Part shown: piece after piece, positions 17,891 to 26,527 of the stretch
Numbering within the stretch: the stretch's first letter is position 1
Layout: every line of letters begins with the position of its first letter
DNA from: Acidobacteriota bacterium
Lineage (GTDB): Bacteria; Acidobacteriota; Terriglobia; Terriglobales; Acidobacteriaceae
Assembly: GCA_003225175.1 (NCBI GenBank)
Contig: QIBA01000041.1
Coordinates: 1-64,000 of the forward strand
Length of the DNA stretch: 64,000 nucleotides
Direction: 5' to 3'
Notes under the pieces: model-generated
Database searches by the model: none
Seen by the model: only the letters and a program-made list of their open reading frames with translations
Told to the model about the DNA's origin: nothing
Program-made: the position numbers and the translations under genes

Positions 17891-18343
17891 CTAATGCTTA
17901 AAAATCTGATTCAGAATTTCGTCGTCCGCGGCTTCGATGCGCTTCACGACGGCCATGATCGCGGCGCGATTTTCTACGGCCGAAGACTGAGCAATGTCGG
18001 CGAGGCGACGCGAAGCTTTATGAAGTGTCAATTCCGCTTGTTTTAATTTGTGATGAGTATTTTTCGAGCCGTCACGTGCTTTGTCTGCGTAAGTTCCGAT
18101 ATCGGTTAATGCCTGCTGCGCTGGTTCTAGTCTGCCGGCATGCATCTGGACCTCGAATTCCTCGACCAGTTCGCGGACCAGCTCCGCCGCATCAATGCAC
18201 AAGTCTTTTTCTGAATCGCGTGCGACTTTTTGCTTAAGTTCCTCGATCCTTGCTGTGGTTTGCTGTTCGGGAGTCTCCTTCTTATCCGCAGGAAGACTGG
18301 AGCAAACTGAACACAGCAGCGGAATGAGGAGCAGTCGTTTCAC
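17891..18343 (-). CDS. Secreted helical protein of unknown function
   Basis: A 150-residue protein with a short signal peptide (MKRLLLIPLLCSVCSSLPA) and a helical remainder rich in Glu, Lys and Ala, including KNTHHKLKQAELTLHKASRRLADI. No known family is seen. Its start overlaps the stop of the upstream TPR gene by four bases (ATGA), so translation of the two is coupled and a shared function is likely. Confidence 0.65.
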   Translation of the reverse strand: MKRLLLIPLLCSVCSSLPADKKETPEQQTTARIEELKQKVARDSEKDLCIDAAELVRELVEEFEVQMHAGRLEPAQQALTDIGTYADKARDGSKNTHHKLKQAELTLHKASRRLADIAQSSAVENRAAIMAVVKRIEAADDEILNQIFKH

Positions 18344-19668
18344 TTCAGCTTTTCAATCGCAATCAGACGGTGACGCGCCTTCCATTCCTCGTCGGGATAC
18401 TTGCCGTTGGCCGCCGCCAGAAACTGCGTGTAACTCTGCGTTGCTTCCGGAAAGCGACGGAGATGGTCAAGCGCAGTCGCCCGCAGGAAGTATGTTCCCG
18501 GATTGTCGCCTAGTAGCTTAGTGCGGATATCGAGAGCCTTCAAGGCCAAGTCGTAATGCTGGTTCTCAGAGGCGACCACCGCCAGGTCGCCGTACGCGGT
18601 GGCGAGATTGGCATTCAGCTTTATTGCGGCCAGCAGCTGTTCTTCAGCCTCTGGCCAATGGTGCTGATGCATCAGCCCCAAACCGTACTGATAGCGAAGC
18701 TCGGAATCGCTGCCGCTCTGTTCCACAAGTTGTTTATAGATAGGAACTGCCTCGACCTCTCGATTCACCGCCATCAAGAGTCCAGCTTTGTCGCGCAAAA
18801 CTTTTGGATCTTTTTGGTTTCCGGCTGCGCTGAGTTGAGCCAGTGCCTCATCATTTCTTCCTTGCGCCGCTAACAACCTGCCCAGCAGCAAATGAGCCTG
18901 CGAGTCTGCAGGATTTGTCGCCAGATATTGGCGTACATTCATCTCCGCTTGGTCGTACTGTTTTGACTTAATCGCAATGTTCACCAGCCCACGAAGAGCT
19001 CGATCGCGAGCGTCACCCTGAGCACCCTCGGCTGCTTGTCGATACTGAGTTCTCGCTGCTTCCAATTTGCCGGAGCTCTCGTATAACTCGCCCAATGAAA
19101 GACGTGGTTCGGAATCTTCAGGTGTGAGTTTCGCGGCTTCTATAAAAGCGTTTTCCGCTTCACCCGGTTTGCTGCTTTGCTGAAGCCTGCCCAGCGTGAG
19201 CCATGCATGCGCCTTAGCTCTCTCCCGATGAGTGGTGGGTTGAAGTTGTGTTGCTGCTCGAACGTATGTAATCGCTTGATCCCGCTCACCAGAATTCGCC
19301 AGGAGGAGACCAAGATTCAGATTTGTCTCAAAAACGCCGGCATTGATTTCCAGTGACTTCTTGTACGCCGAAAGGGCTTCGCTGTTGTGGTTAAGAGCCT
19401 GCTCGCAATATCCAAGGTCGTACCAAGCTTGATAGCTCTTCGGATCTTTGACTGCCGCCTTCTCAAGTAATGGCTGAGCAGAAGAGTAATCTCCGTTGGC
19501 GAGCAATGCCTCTGCTTGATCGAGCAGCGCAGACGCGGCCGATGGTGTTTGTTGCGCAGCGGCATGGTGCCGCACTGTCTGATGTGTGTCTTGCTGAACA
19601 GCGGCTGCGCTAAGGCTGGCCAGGAGAACAACGCCAGGAAAAAATCTATTCGACAGCGACGCCATCAT
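18340..19668 (-). CDS. Secreted tetratricopeptide-repeat protein
   Basis: After a signal peptide (SLSNRFFPGVVLLASLSAAA) the protein of about 442 residues is a solenoid of TPR units, for example YQAWYDLGYCEQALNHNSEALSAYKKSLEI and ATAYGDLAVVASENQHYDLALKALDI. TPR solenoids are protein-binding scaffolds; nothing here fixes the partner. The start is placed at 19668 (an ATG pair, 19668/19665), giving an overlap of about 20 bases with the end of uvrA. The longer frame upstream reads through uvrA and lacks a signal peptide. It lies in one run with uvrA and two small secreted proteins. Confidence 0.85.
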   Translation of the reverse strand: MMASLSNRFFPGVVLLASLSAAAVQQDTHQTVRHHAAAQQTPSAASALLDQAEALLANGDYSSAQPLLEKAAVKDPKSYQAWYDLGYCEQALNHNSEALSAYKKSLEINAGVFETNLNLGLLLANSGERDQAITYVRAATQLQPTTHRERAKAHAWLTLGRLQQSSKPGEAENAFIEAAKLTPEDSEPRLSLGELYESSGKLEAARTQYRQAAEGAQGDARDRALRGLVNIAIKSKQYDQAEMNVRQYLATNPADSQAHLLLGRLLAAQGRNDEALAQLSAAGNQKDPKVLRDKAGLLMAVNREVEAVPIYKQLVEQSGSDSELRYQYGLGLMHQHHWPEAEEQLLAAIKLNANLATAYGDLAVVASENQHYDLALKALDIRTKLLGDNPGTYFLRATALDHLRRFPEATQSYTQFLAAANGKYPDEEWKARHRLIAIEKLK

Positions 19669-22597
19669 TGGACTGCGAATTCCCATTCTTGGATAGGACG
19701 CGTGACAACCACTGACCCGTATAAGATTTCTTGTTCCGCGCGACTGCTTCTGGAGTGCCAACAGAAACTACCTCTCCGCCGCGAGCTCCGCCCTCTGGGC
19801 CAAGATCAATTAGCCAATCTGCGGCTTTTATCACGTCGAGATTGTGCTCAATCACAACCAGGGAACCGCCGGCTTCAATCAGCCTTCGGAAAGCTGCGAG
19901 CAATTTGCTTACATCGTCGAAGTGCAGACCGGTGGTCGGCTCGTCGAAGATGTATAACGTCCTAAGTGGCGATGACTTGCGCAGAGTTCCGCTCCCGTTC
20001 TCGCTGCCCTGGTTTGACGTACGCTCATCTCGGAACCGTGGAGTCAAATGCGCTGCTAGCTTCATCCGCTGGGCTTCACCGCCACTGAGCGTCGTTGCCG
20101 ACTGGCCGAGCCGGAGATAGCCTAGCCCGACCTCCTCGAGCACTCGCAATTTATCTGTGATTTTCGGTACTCCAGAGAAGAAATGGAGAGCTTCCTTGAC
20201 GGTGAGGTTCAGCACGTCGTGGATGTTCTTGCCTTTATAGCGGACATCGAGGACAGAGCTCTTGTACCGTGTTCCTCGGCACTCCTCGCAAATGAGCTCG
20301 ACATCCGCAAGGAATTGCATTTCGACGGTTACAGTCCCATCGCCTTGACAAGCTTCGCAACGTCCCCCGGGAACGTTGAAGGAGAAGTGTCCAGCGGAGT
20401 ACCCGCGCTTCTGAGGCTCCGGAAGGGAAGCAAATAGCTCGCGGATAGCATCAAAGGCCTTGATATATGTGACGGGATTTGATCGGGGCGTGCGACCGAT
20501 CGGAGACTGATCTACCAAGATCACTTCTTTTATCTGCCCTCCGCCCTCGAGCTTCTGGAACAGACCTGTCGCGCTACCCGCCTCTGTGCTGCCGGTCACC
20601 GCGGCTACAGCCTTGTAAAGAACATCGTGCACGAGCGTAGATTTGCCGGATCCTGAGACGCCAGTAATTACCGCCAATACTCCGAGAGGAATACTGACGT
20701 TCACATTTTTTAAATTGTTTGCGCGGGCGCCAATCAGCCGCAACTCGCCACGAGGCTTTCGTCGAGCAGGAGGAATTGGGATTGCGAGATTATGGCTAAG
20801 ATAACGTCCAGTTAACGAGTGTGCGTTGCGCGAAATCTCATCGTAAGTTCCGGTCGCTACGATCTTGCCTCCCAGTTCGCCGGCACCCGGTCCGAGATCG
20901 ACGATACGATCGGACGCGGCCATTACCTCGGAATCGTGTTCGACCACAAGGATGGTATTTCCCAAATCTCGGAGTTCATGCAAGATCCGAACCAGCCTGT
21001 CCGTATCGCGGCTGTGAAGTCCGATGGAAGGCTCATCCAGGACATAAAGCGCACCCACCAGTCGTGAGCCCAGCGACGTAGCCAACTGAATTCTTTGCGA
21101 CTCACCTCCGGAAAGGGTCGACGCAGTGCGGTCCAATGTCAGGTACTCGAGTCCCACACTGTTTAAGAACCCGAGCCGGTCACGAAGCTCTTCCAGAATC
21201 TTTTCGGCAATCTCCGCCTGCTGCGGAGTGAGCTTCACCTCGCCTACAAAGCGGGCTGCGTGCTCAACTGTCATGGCGGTCAGTTCACAGATGTTTTTAC
21301 CCTCGATCTTCACATTGCGCGCCTCGGCCCGTAGGCGCTGGCCATGACAATCCTGGCAGGTCGCATAGCCTCGGTAGCGACTCAGAAAGACCCTAATGTG
21401 AAGCTTGTACTTCTTCCGCTCCAGTAGTGCAAAAAAGCCGGTTATACCGGGAAACTTGCCGTCACCCTGGAGGATCAATGTCCTCTGATCGTTCTCGAGG
21501 TCGCACCAGGACTGGTTCATGGCAATGTCGTGTACTTTGGCGAAGCGCTTTAGTTCCGCCTGGAAAGTCTTGTACTTGGGCTTGGTCCAGGGCTCTATCG
21601 CTCCTTCATTCAGCGTAAGCAATGGATTGGGAATCACCAGGTTGAGATCGAAGTCGATGGTGTTCCCGAATCCCTGACAGCGCTGGCATGCTCCGTAAGG
21701 ATTATTGAACGAGAACAGCCGCGGCTCTGGCTCTTCATACTTGCGCCCACAGTCTTTGCATTCGAAACGCTGAGTAAACCTAAGTTGACGACGGGGAGAC
21801 TCGTCGCGCGGCACGATCTCGAAGACCGCCTCTCCCGACTCGCGATAGCCGATTTCAAGCCCATCCACGATGCGAGCGCGCTGGTCTGGTGCCAACACTA
21901 TTCGATCCACCAGAACGAACAAGGGCTGAGCGAAGTTAATCTCCAAGAGCGACTCGGGAGTTGAGAATTCATAGATGTTCTGGTTTTGATAGAGCCGATT
22001 GAACCCTCTACGACGGAGTTCGCCGAGCCGTTCTTTAAGCTGGTCGTTTAGCTCGGATTTCTTAGTCCCTGCCGCCTTGACCCTGCCGCGCGATTTCTTT
22101 CCTGTGATACCGGGAGCGGGAGCGGCTGTAACCGGGAACAACACATGGAATCTCGTGTCCTCAGGCAATTGGCTCAATGCCGTGAACACTTCATCGACAG
22201 TGTCTTTCTTCACTTCGATACCACAGTTCACGCAGTAGGTGCGTCCGATCCGGGCAAATAGCAGACGCAGATAGTCGTAGATTTCAGTCGCAGTCGCAAC
22301 GGTTGAGCGGGGGTTTCGAGTAGTGTTTTTCTGCCGAATGGCGATGGCAGGCGAAATGCCATCAATCAGGTCGACATCAGGCTTTTCGATTCTTTCCAAG
22401 AACTGACGGGCATAAGCAGACAGAGACTCCACATAGCGCCGCTGGCCCTCAGCGTAGATTGTGTCGAATGCCAGAGAAGATTTGCCCGATCCGGAGACTC
22501 CGGTAACGACAGTCAGGGTATTGTGCGGGATCTCAAAGTCCACGTTCTTCAGGTTATGAACCCGTGCACCCCGTACAACAATGCTCTCGTTTGACAT
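19646..22597 (-). CDS. uvrA: Excinuclease ABC subunit A
   Basis: At 983 residues this is a full-length UvrA, the damage-sensing ATPase of nucleotide excision repair that loads UvrB. Two ABC modules are present. The first has Walker A TGVSGSGKSSLAFDT and the second ITGVSGSGKSTLVHDVL. Each has its signature (STLSGGESQRIQLA and TTLSGGEAQRMKLA) and Walker B. Zinc-binding CxxC pairs occur (CVNCG, CKDCG, CQDC, CEACQGDG). The hallmark PRSTVATATEIYDYLRLLFARIG is intact. A Ser/Gly-rich insert (TSNQGSENGSGTLRKSSP) lies after the second signature region. It is the first gene of the run with the TPR protein; no LexA-like box is evident upstream. Confidence 0.98.
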   Translation of the reverse strand: MSNESIVVRGARVHNLKNVDFEIPHNTLTVVTGVSGSGKSSLAFDTIYAEGQRRYVESLSAYARQFLERIEKPDVDLIDGISPAIAIRQKNTTRNPRSTVATATEIYDYLRLLFARIGRTYCVNCGIEVKKDTVDEVFTALSQLPEDTRFHVLFPVTAAPAPGITGKKSRGRVKAAGTKKSELNDQLKERLGELRRRGFNRLYQNQNIYEFSTPESLLEINFAQPLFVLVDRIVLAPDQRARIVDGLEIGYRESGEAVFEIVPRDESPRRQLRFTQRFECKDCGRKYEEPEPRLFSFNNPYGACQRCQGFGNTIDFDLNLVIPNPLLTLNEGAIEPWTKPKYKTFQAELKRFAKVHDIAMNQSWCDLENDQRTLILQGDGKFPGITGFFALLERKKYKLHIRVFLSRYRGYATCQDCHGQRLRAEARNVKIEGKNICELTAMTVEHAARFVGEVKLTPQQAEIAEKILEELRDRLGFLNSVGLEYLTLDRTASTLSGGESQRIQLATSLGSRLVGALYVLDEPSIGLHSRDTDRLVRILHELRDLGNTILVVEHDSEVMAASDRIVDLGPGAGELGGKIVATGTYDEISRNAHSLTGRYLSHNLAIPIPPARRKPRGELRLIGARANNLKNVNVSIPLGVLAVITGVSGSGKSTLVHDVLYKAVAAVTGSTEAGSATGLFQKLEGGGQIKEVILVDQSPIGRTPRSNPVTYIKAFDAIRELFASLPEPQKRGYSAGHFSFNVPGGRCEACQGDGTVTVEMQFLADVELICEECRGTRYKSSVLDVRYKGKNIHDVLNLTVKEALHFFSGVPKITDKLRVLEEVGLGYLRLGQSATTLSGGEAQRMKLAAHLTPRFRDERTSNQGSENGSGTLRKSSPLRTLYIFDEPTTGLHFDDVSKLLAAFRRLIEAGGSLVVIEHNLDVIKAADWLIDLGPEGGARGGEVVSVGTPEAVARNKKSYTGQWLSRVLSKNGNSQSNDGVAVE

Positions 22598-23049
22598 CCT
22601 AGGAAGACTTCCCCGCCGCTTCGGAACACTTCAGTGAGATCCAGAAAGGGGTAGGGAATCTTTCATTATAGCTGAATGTTATCGCGTTTCGGAAAGCCCT
22701 GGGAATAGAACAAGGGTAGTGGCAGGAGGATTTCAGCGACACCATTTCGTCCCAGAAAGTGCTCCCTAAATGGGAATATTCTCCAAATTGGGAATCGTAG
22801 AATAATGGCGTATTTCCACCATCAGCTCAGTGACATACAGCCAAGCTTGGTCATAGCTCCTCAGCGGCTTCTCCCAAAGTGACCAAACTCGCTGGAGGAC
22901 GTGACCAAAACGGAACCCGCCCGTTTGTAATCACTTAGCTGTCCAATTGAGGCGTTGGAAACACGTCTGCAATGGGGACTAAGTGCACCGCGCCAGCTTC
23001 CTACTCGTTTCCCGCTCCGATTCATTGAGCATTCCAGGGTGATTTGTCG
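22598..23049. other. Divergent upstream region of uvrA and the sigma-54 activator
   Basis: No gene is seen in these 450 bases. A short inverted repeat (AACGG at 22911-22915 with CCGTT at 22921-22925) and two TTGGGAA-like words near 22782-22793 stand out, but I can assign no known operator. A clean sigma-54 -24/-12 element was looked for and not found. Confidence 0.4.
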
Positions 23050-24489
23050 ATGCCCCCTTCTTCTTCTACAAGCGGTGTGCCACCGGTATCCGAACTGCTG
23101 GTCGCCGACACAGATCTGGAATCACTTGAGTTGTGCCGTGACACAGCTGCGGCTGCCCGCTCGGTGCTGCGTAACACCCACGACTCTGAAGCTACGCTCG
23201 AGGTATTGGAATCAGGGCTAGTCGACGTACTCCTCCTCAGCGAGCAGCTTCCGGGAGGAGCGGAATTGGAGCTGCTGAGGCACATTCATTATTGGTATCC
23301 CGAAACCCAAGTCATTATGATCTCGGACCATCCGAGTTATGCCTCTGCGGTGCAAGCCGCGAAATTGGGCGCATTTGACTATTTGCCTAAACCCTTGGAG
23401 GGAAAACTCCTGGAAGCTACAATCGTGCGCGCCGTGGAGCATTCTCGCACAGCCCGTGTAGCAGTCAGGGAACCCATAGATGCCGAAGCAGCGTACGGCA
23501 TCGTCGGCAAGACGGCAGTGATGTGGAAGCTCTACAAGGTCATCGAGAAAGTGTCCGCGAACATCCATCCTGTACTCATTCTGGGAGAAAGCGGCACGGG
23601 CAAGGAACTCGTCGCCCGGGCCATTCACTTTAGCGGCATACGTCATGAGCGGCCATTTATCCCAGTAGATTGTGGGGCGCTGGTTCCGACACTGTTAGAA
23701 AGCGAACTGTTTGGTCATGAGAAAGGAGCATTCACAGGAGCAGAGAGGGCCAAAGACGGACTGCTTCGAATCGCGGAGGGTGGAACGGTGTTCCTCGACG
23801 AGATTGGCGAACTTCCAGTGGAAGTTCAAGGAAAGCTCTTGCGGGCCCTACAAGAAAAGGAGATTCGTCCCGTCGGTAGTACAAAGCGCATTCGCATTGA
23901 TGTTCGCGTAATCGCAGCCACGAATCGCGAGCTCGAGGCTGCGATAAAAGAAGGCCGCTTTCGCAAAGATCTTTATTTCCGCCTCAACGTTGTCACCATC
24001 AAACTGCCTCCCTTACGAGACCGCATGGACGATATTGAAGAGCTAGTGAATGCCTTTCTTGATCGAATTGCCCAAAATACCGGCCAGCCCAGGAAGAAAA
24101 TCTCACGCGAGGCAGTGCGGATGTTGAAGACATATTCCTGGCCAGGGAACGTTCGCGAACTGGAGAACTTTATCGAGCGCGCGGTGGCGCTGGGCAGTGG
24201 AGGGACGCTGGAGCCTATCGACTTCCCCAGTCAAGTTAGCGGAAACATAACATTACCATCATTCTCGACCAGCGAGCCTATAAGACGTATTGGCCGCGTG
24301 CTTCCGATAGCAGAAGTTGAACGCCACGCAATCCTGAATGCAGTGGCTGAAGCTAAAGGCGATAAATTGCTGGCGGCTCGTATGCTAGGAATAGGTAAGA
24401 CCACTCTCTACAGGAAACTCCGTCAATATAAAAACCGTGCATCACAACTATTATTGCCGTCGAGCTCCCCTGCAACTACAGACTCTTAA
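23050..24489 (+). CDS. NtrC-type sigma-54 activator with degenerate receiver
   Basis: The 479-residue protein has three domains. Residues 13-125 are a response-regulator receiver: acidic pocket Asp20/Asp22 (ADTDLES), switch Ser in IMISDHPS and Lys114 in YLPKPLEG are present, but the phosphoacceptor Asp is Ser64 (LLLSEQLPGG). Residues 145-385 form the AAA+ sigma-54 domain, with Walker A GESGTGKE, the GAFTGA loop that contacts sigma-54, and FLDEIGELP. The end is a Fis-type helix-turn-helix (KLLAARMLGIGKTTLYRKLRQY). The ATG at 23050 follows agggtga by 7 bases; a TTG at 23044 is too close. It may regulate the sugar cluster that starts 198 bases downstream. Confidence 0.93.
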   Translation: MPPSSSTSGVPPVSELLVADTDLESLELCRDTAAAARSVLRNTHDSEATLEVLESGLVDVLLLSEQLPGGAELELLRHIHYWYPETQVIMISDHPSYASAVQAAKLGAFDYLPKPLEGKLLEATIVRAVEHSRTARVAVREPIDAEAAYGIVGKTAVMWKLYKVIEKVSANIHPVLILGESGTGKELVARAIHFSGIRHERPFIPVDCGALVPTLLESELFGHEKGAFTGAERAKDGLLRIAEGGTVFLDEIGELPVEVQGKLLRALQEKEIRPVGSTKRIRIDVRVIAATNRELEAAIKEGRFRKDLYFRLNVVTIKLPPLRDRMDDIEELVNAFLDRIAQNTGQPRKKISREAVRMLKTYSWPGNVRELENFIERAVALGSGGTLEPIDFPSQVSGNITLPSFSTSEPIRRIGRVLPIAEVERHAILNAVAEAKGDKLLAARMLGIGKTTLYRKLRQYKNRASQLLLPSSSPATTDS

Positions 24490-24686
24490 TTCGAATTCAT
24501 CTGACTGATAACACAGAATTTCTGGCGTGTTTTGACGCGATGAGACGGGCATCCAGATCAGGCCCGCTTTGCTCTAACTGCTCACTCGGTTGTGCGGGCT
24601 TAAACCTCCTGTTTGGGCAAGCATCACAACGTTGGTTCCGAACCTCATTGAAAAAACCCGAATGAACCTAGGGAGAAGATCTTACA

Positions 24687-25523
24687 TTGCAGGCTGAAAC
24701 AAACAGCCAATTGACCATCGAGTCACTGAGTTCAAGCCCGTCTGCTCACGATCCCCAGGTCGAGGCGGCGAAGTCGTGCCCAGAGTTGACCCGACGAATC
24801 ATCGCCCTAGGCGATTGGTTTCATAACATCAATCTCAACGGAGTCTGGACAGCCCCAGATCACTTCCTCGGTGATTTTCCCAACGTAAAGTGGAAGGACA
24901 TTTCGAAAGCCGTCCCGGAGGACCTAAAAGGAGCGTCCGTTCTGGATATCGGGTGCAACGCCGGATTTTATTCAATTGCCCTCAAGAAACGCGGAGCAGG
25001 CAGGGTCCTCGGAGTGGACGTCGATGAGCGCTATCTGAATCAGGCTCGCTTTGCTGCCGAGACTCTCGGCTTGAAAATCGAATTTCAGAAATGCTCGGTC
25101 TACGATGTGGATCAAATCCCCGGACAGTTTGACTACGTTTTGTTCCTCGGCGTGTTTTACCACCTTCGATATCCGCTATTTGCTCTCGACAAGATCATTA
25201 AGAAAGTCGCCGGAAGGCTCTTCTTCCAAAGCATGATGCGCGGATCGATGGAACAGCGAACATGGAACGGGGATTACGAGTTTTGGGATGTGAAGCCCTT
25301 TCAGGATCCTGATTTCCCCTGCATGTACTTCATTGAGAACAGCTACGCGAGCGACTACACGAACTGGTGGATCCCAAATCGTGGTGCGGTCGAGGGAATC
25401 TTGCGTAGTTCGGGTCTGCAAATCCTTGACCAGCCAGAGTCGGAAACCTACGTCTGCGAACCACGTCGCGTGCAACGGGATGGTAAGTACCTACTTGATC
25501 TTGAACTTTCGGGAACTTTGTAA
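24687..25523 (+). CDS. SAM-dependent methyltransferase (TIGR04290-like)
   Basis: The 278-residue protein is a Rossmann-type methyltransferase. SAM motif I is SVLDIGCNAGFYSIALKKRGA, and motif II follows in VLGVDVDERYLNQAR. The sequence FDYVLFLGVFYHLRYPLFALD and the NSYASDYTNWWIPNRGAVEGILRSSG stretch match the family NCBIfam calls TIGR04290 as I recall it, found beside the same epimerases and radical SAM genes in other bacteria. The methyl acceptor is unknown; a sugar nucleotide or glycan is suggested by the cluster. The TTG start is supported by agggagaag 10-12 bases upstream. It is the first gene of the sugar operon. Confidence 0.85.
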   Translation: MQAETNSQLTIESLSSSPSAHDPQVEAAKSCPELTRRIIALGDWFHNINLNGVWTAPDHFLGDFPNVKWKDISKAVPEDLKGASVLDIGCNAGFYSIALKKRGAGRVLGVDVDERYLNQARFAAETLGLKIEFQKCSVYDVDQIPGQFDYVLFLGVFYHLRYPLFALDKIIKKVAGRLFFQSMMRGSMEQRTWNGDYEFWDVKPFQDPDFPCMYFIENSYASDYTNWWIPNRGAVEGILRSSGLQILDQPESETYVCEPRRVQRDGKYLLDLELSGTL

Positions 25524-25553
25524 GGTCTCAAAGAACGATAGAGGAATGCACGA

Positions 25554-26498
25554 ATGGTTGAAGCGGTGATGCTCTGGAACGAGCCCAACAACCTCTCCCA
25601 CTGGGATTTCAAAATCGATCCTGACTGGAAGAAGTTCGCGGAAATGGCAATTGCTGCAGGCAAGGCAATCCGCAGCGTGAATCCCGAGCTGCCCATCGTA
25701 CTGGGCGGGATCTCGCCTATCGATCCTAATTTCATTCAGCTGATGGGCTCACATGGCATTCTGAACGCCGTGGACGTCGTTGCAATCCACGGCTTTCCTC
25801 TGGACTGGAATCACTGGAATGTCAACGAGTGGCCCGCGAAGGTGGATGAAATCAGGGCGGTGACAAAGCTCCCGGTCTGGATTTCGGAAGTCGGGGCCTC
25901 ATCTTTCGGAGCCGAAGAGGTTCAGCTGTTCGGATTACAGAGGATGTCTGAGCTGCTGCTCGGGAATGTGGAACGCATTCACTGGTACAGTCTCTTTGAT
26001 CTACCGGCCTCCTGGACTGCAACTACACGCCATAAAGAAGCGGAAGGAAGCGCCTATTACCGCCACTACTACATGGGCTTATTGCGTGAGGATGAAACCC
26101 CTAAGATGGCAGCGGCGGAATTTCCTGAGGGACTTGGAATCTGTCAATGGTTTCACTACGAAGACCATCGACTGGATTCAGCCGTTGAGTGGCTGCATAG
26201 ACTCAAAGTTCGGTATCTCCGGACTGGGGTGAGTTGGGCCGACAGCCATCGTGAAAACGCTGAGCTGTGGTTTGACCGCCAGATGAAGGCTCTTGAGCCG
26301 TTTAATACGACGCTCACATTGTGCTTTACGCCAGAGCATCTAGGCATTGCGCCGCATTATACGAGTCCGCCGAAGGATCCAAACACGTTCGCGGAATTCG
26401 CGCAATGGGCGGTATCACGCTATGCACCTGCGCCTGTTCGAACGAACTCGGCTTACGCAATGCCGGAAGAAATGGCGGCGCCTTCGGTTCTAAGGTGA
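25554..26498 (+). CDS. Clan GH-A glycosidase-like protein, apparently permuted
   Basis: This 314-residue protein carries the two active-site motifs of a (beta/alpha)8 glycosidase: WNEPNN with the acid/base Glu10, and WISEVGASS with the nucleophile Glu112. Relatives are annotated as beta-xylosidase-like. Oddly, Glu10 is nearly at the N-terminus, though it should close strand 4, while residues 195-300 (VRYLRTGVSWADS, LTLCFTPEHLGIAPH, FAQWAVSRYAP) look like strands 1-3 of the same barrel. This suggests circular permutation. A stop codon just upstream rules out a longer N-terminus, and gagga precedes the ATG by 8 bases. No signal peptide is present, so it would act in the cytosol. The substrate is unknown. 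Confidence 0.75.
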   Translation: MVEAVMLWNEPNNLSHWDFKIDPDWKKFAEMAIAAGKAIRSVNPELPIVLGGISPIDPNFIQLMGSHGILNAVDVVAIHGFPLDWNHWNVNEWPAKVDEIRAVTKLPVWISEVGASSFGAEEVQLFGLQRMSELLLGNVERIHWYSLFDLPASWTATTRHKEAEGSAYYRHYYMGLLREDETPKMAAAEFPEGLGICQWFHYEDHRLDSAVEWLHRLKVRYLRTGVSWADSHRENAELWFDRQMKALEPFNTTLTLCFTPEHLGIAPHYTSPPKDPNTFAEFAQWAVSRYAPAPVRTNSAYAMPEEMAAPSVLR

Positions 26499-26527
26499 GA
26501 ACAACACTGGAAAGTGAATTGAGGCAG

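Noticed and set aside
18340-19761. TPR gene starting inside uvrA at 19761
   Set aside because: The region before 19668 reads the uvrA tail in another frame; a clean signal peptide begins at 19668/19665.
24490-24686. Possible sigma-54 promoter before the methyltransferase
   Set aside because: Several GG and GC pairs were tried, but none has the 10-base spacing of -24/-12 elements.
26321-26527. Longer N-terminus for the first epimerase
   Set aside because: The 69 extra codons overlap the glycosidase gene in another frame and do not resemble an epimerase; the NAD motif begins right after the ATG at 26528.
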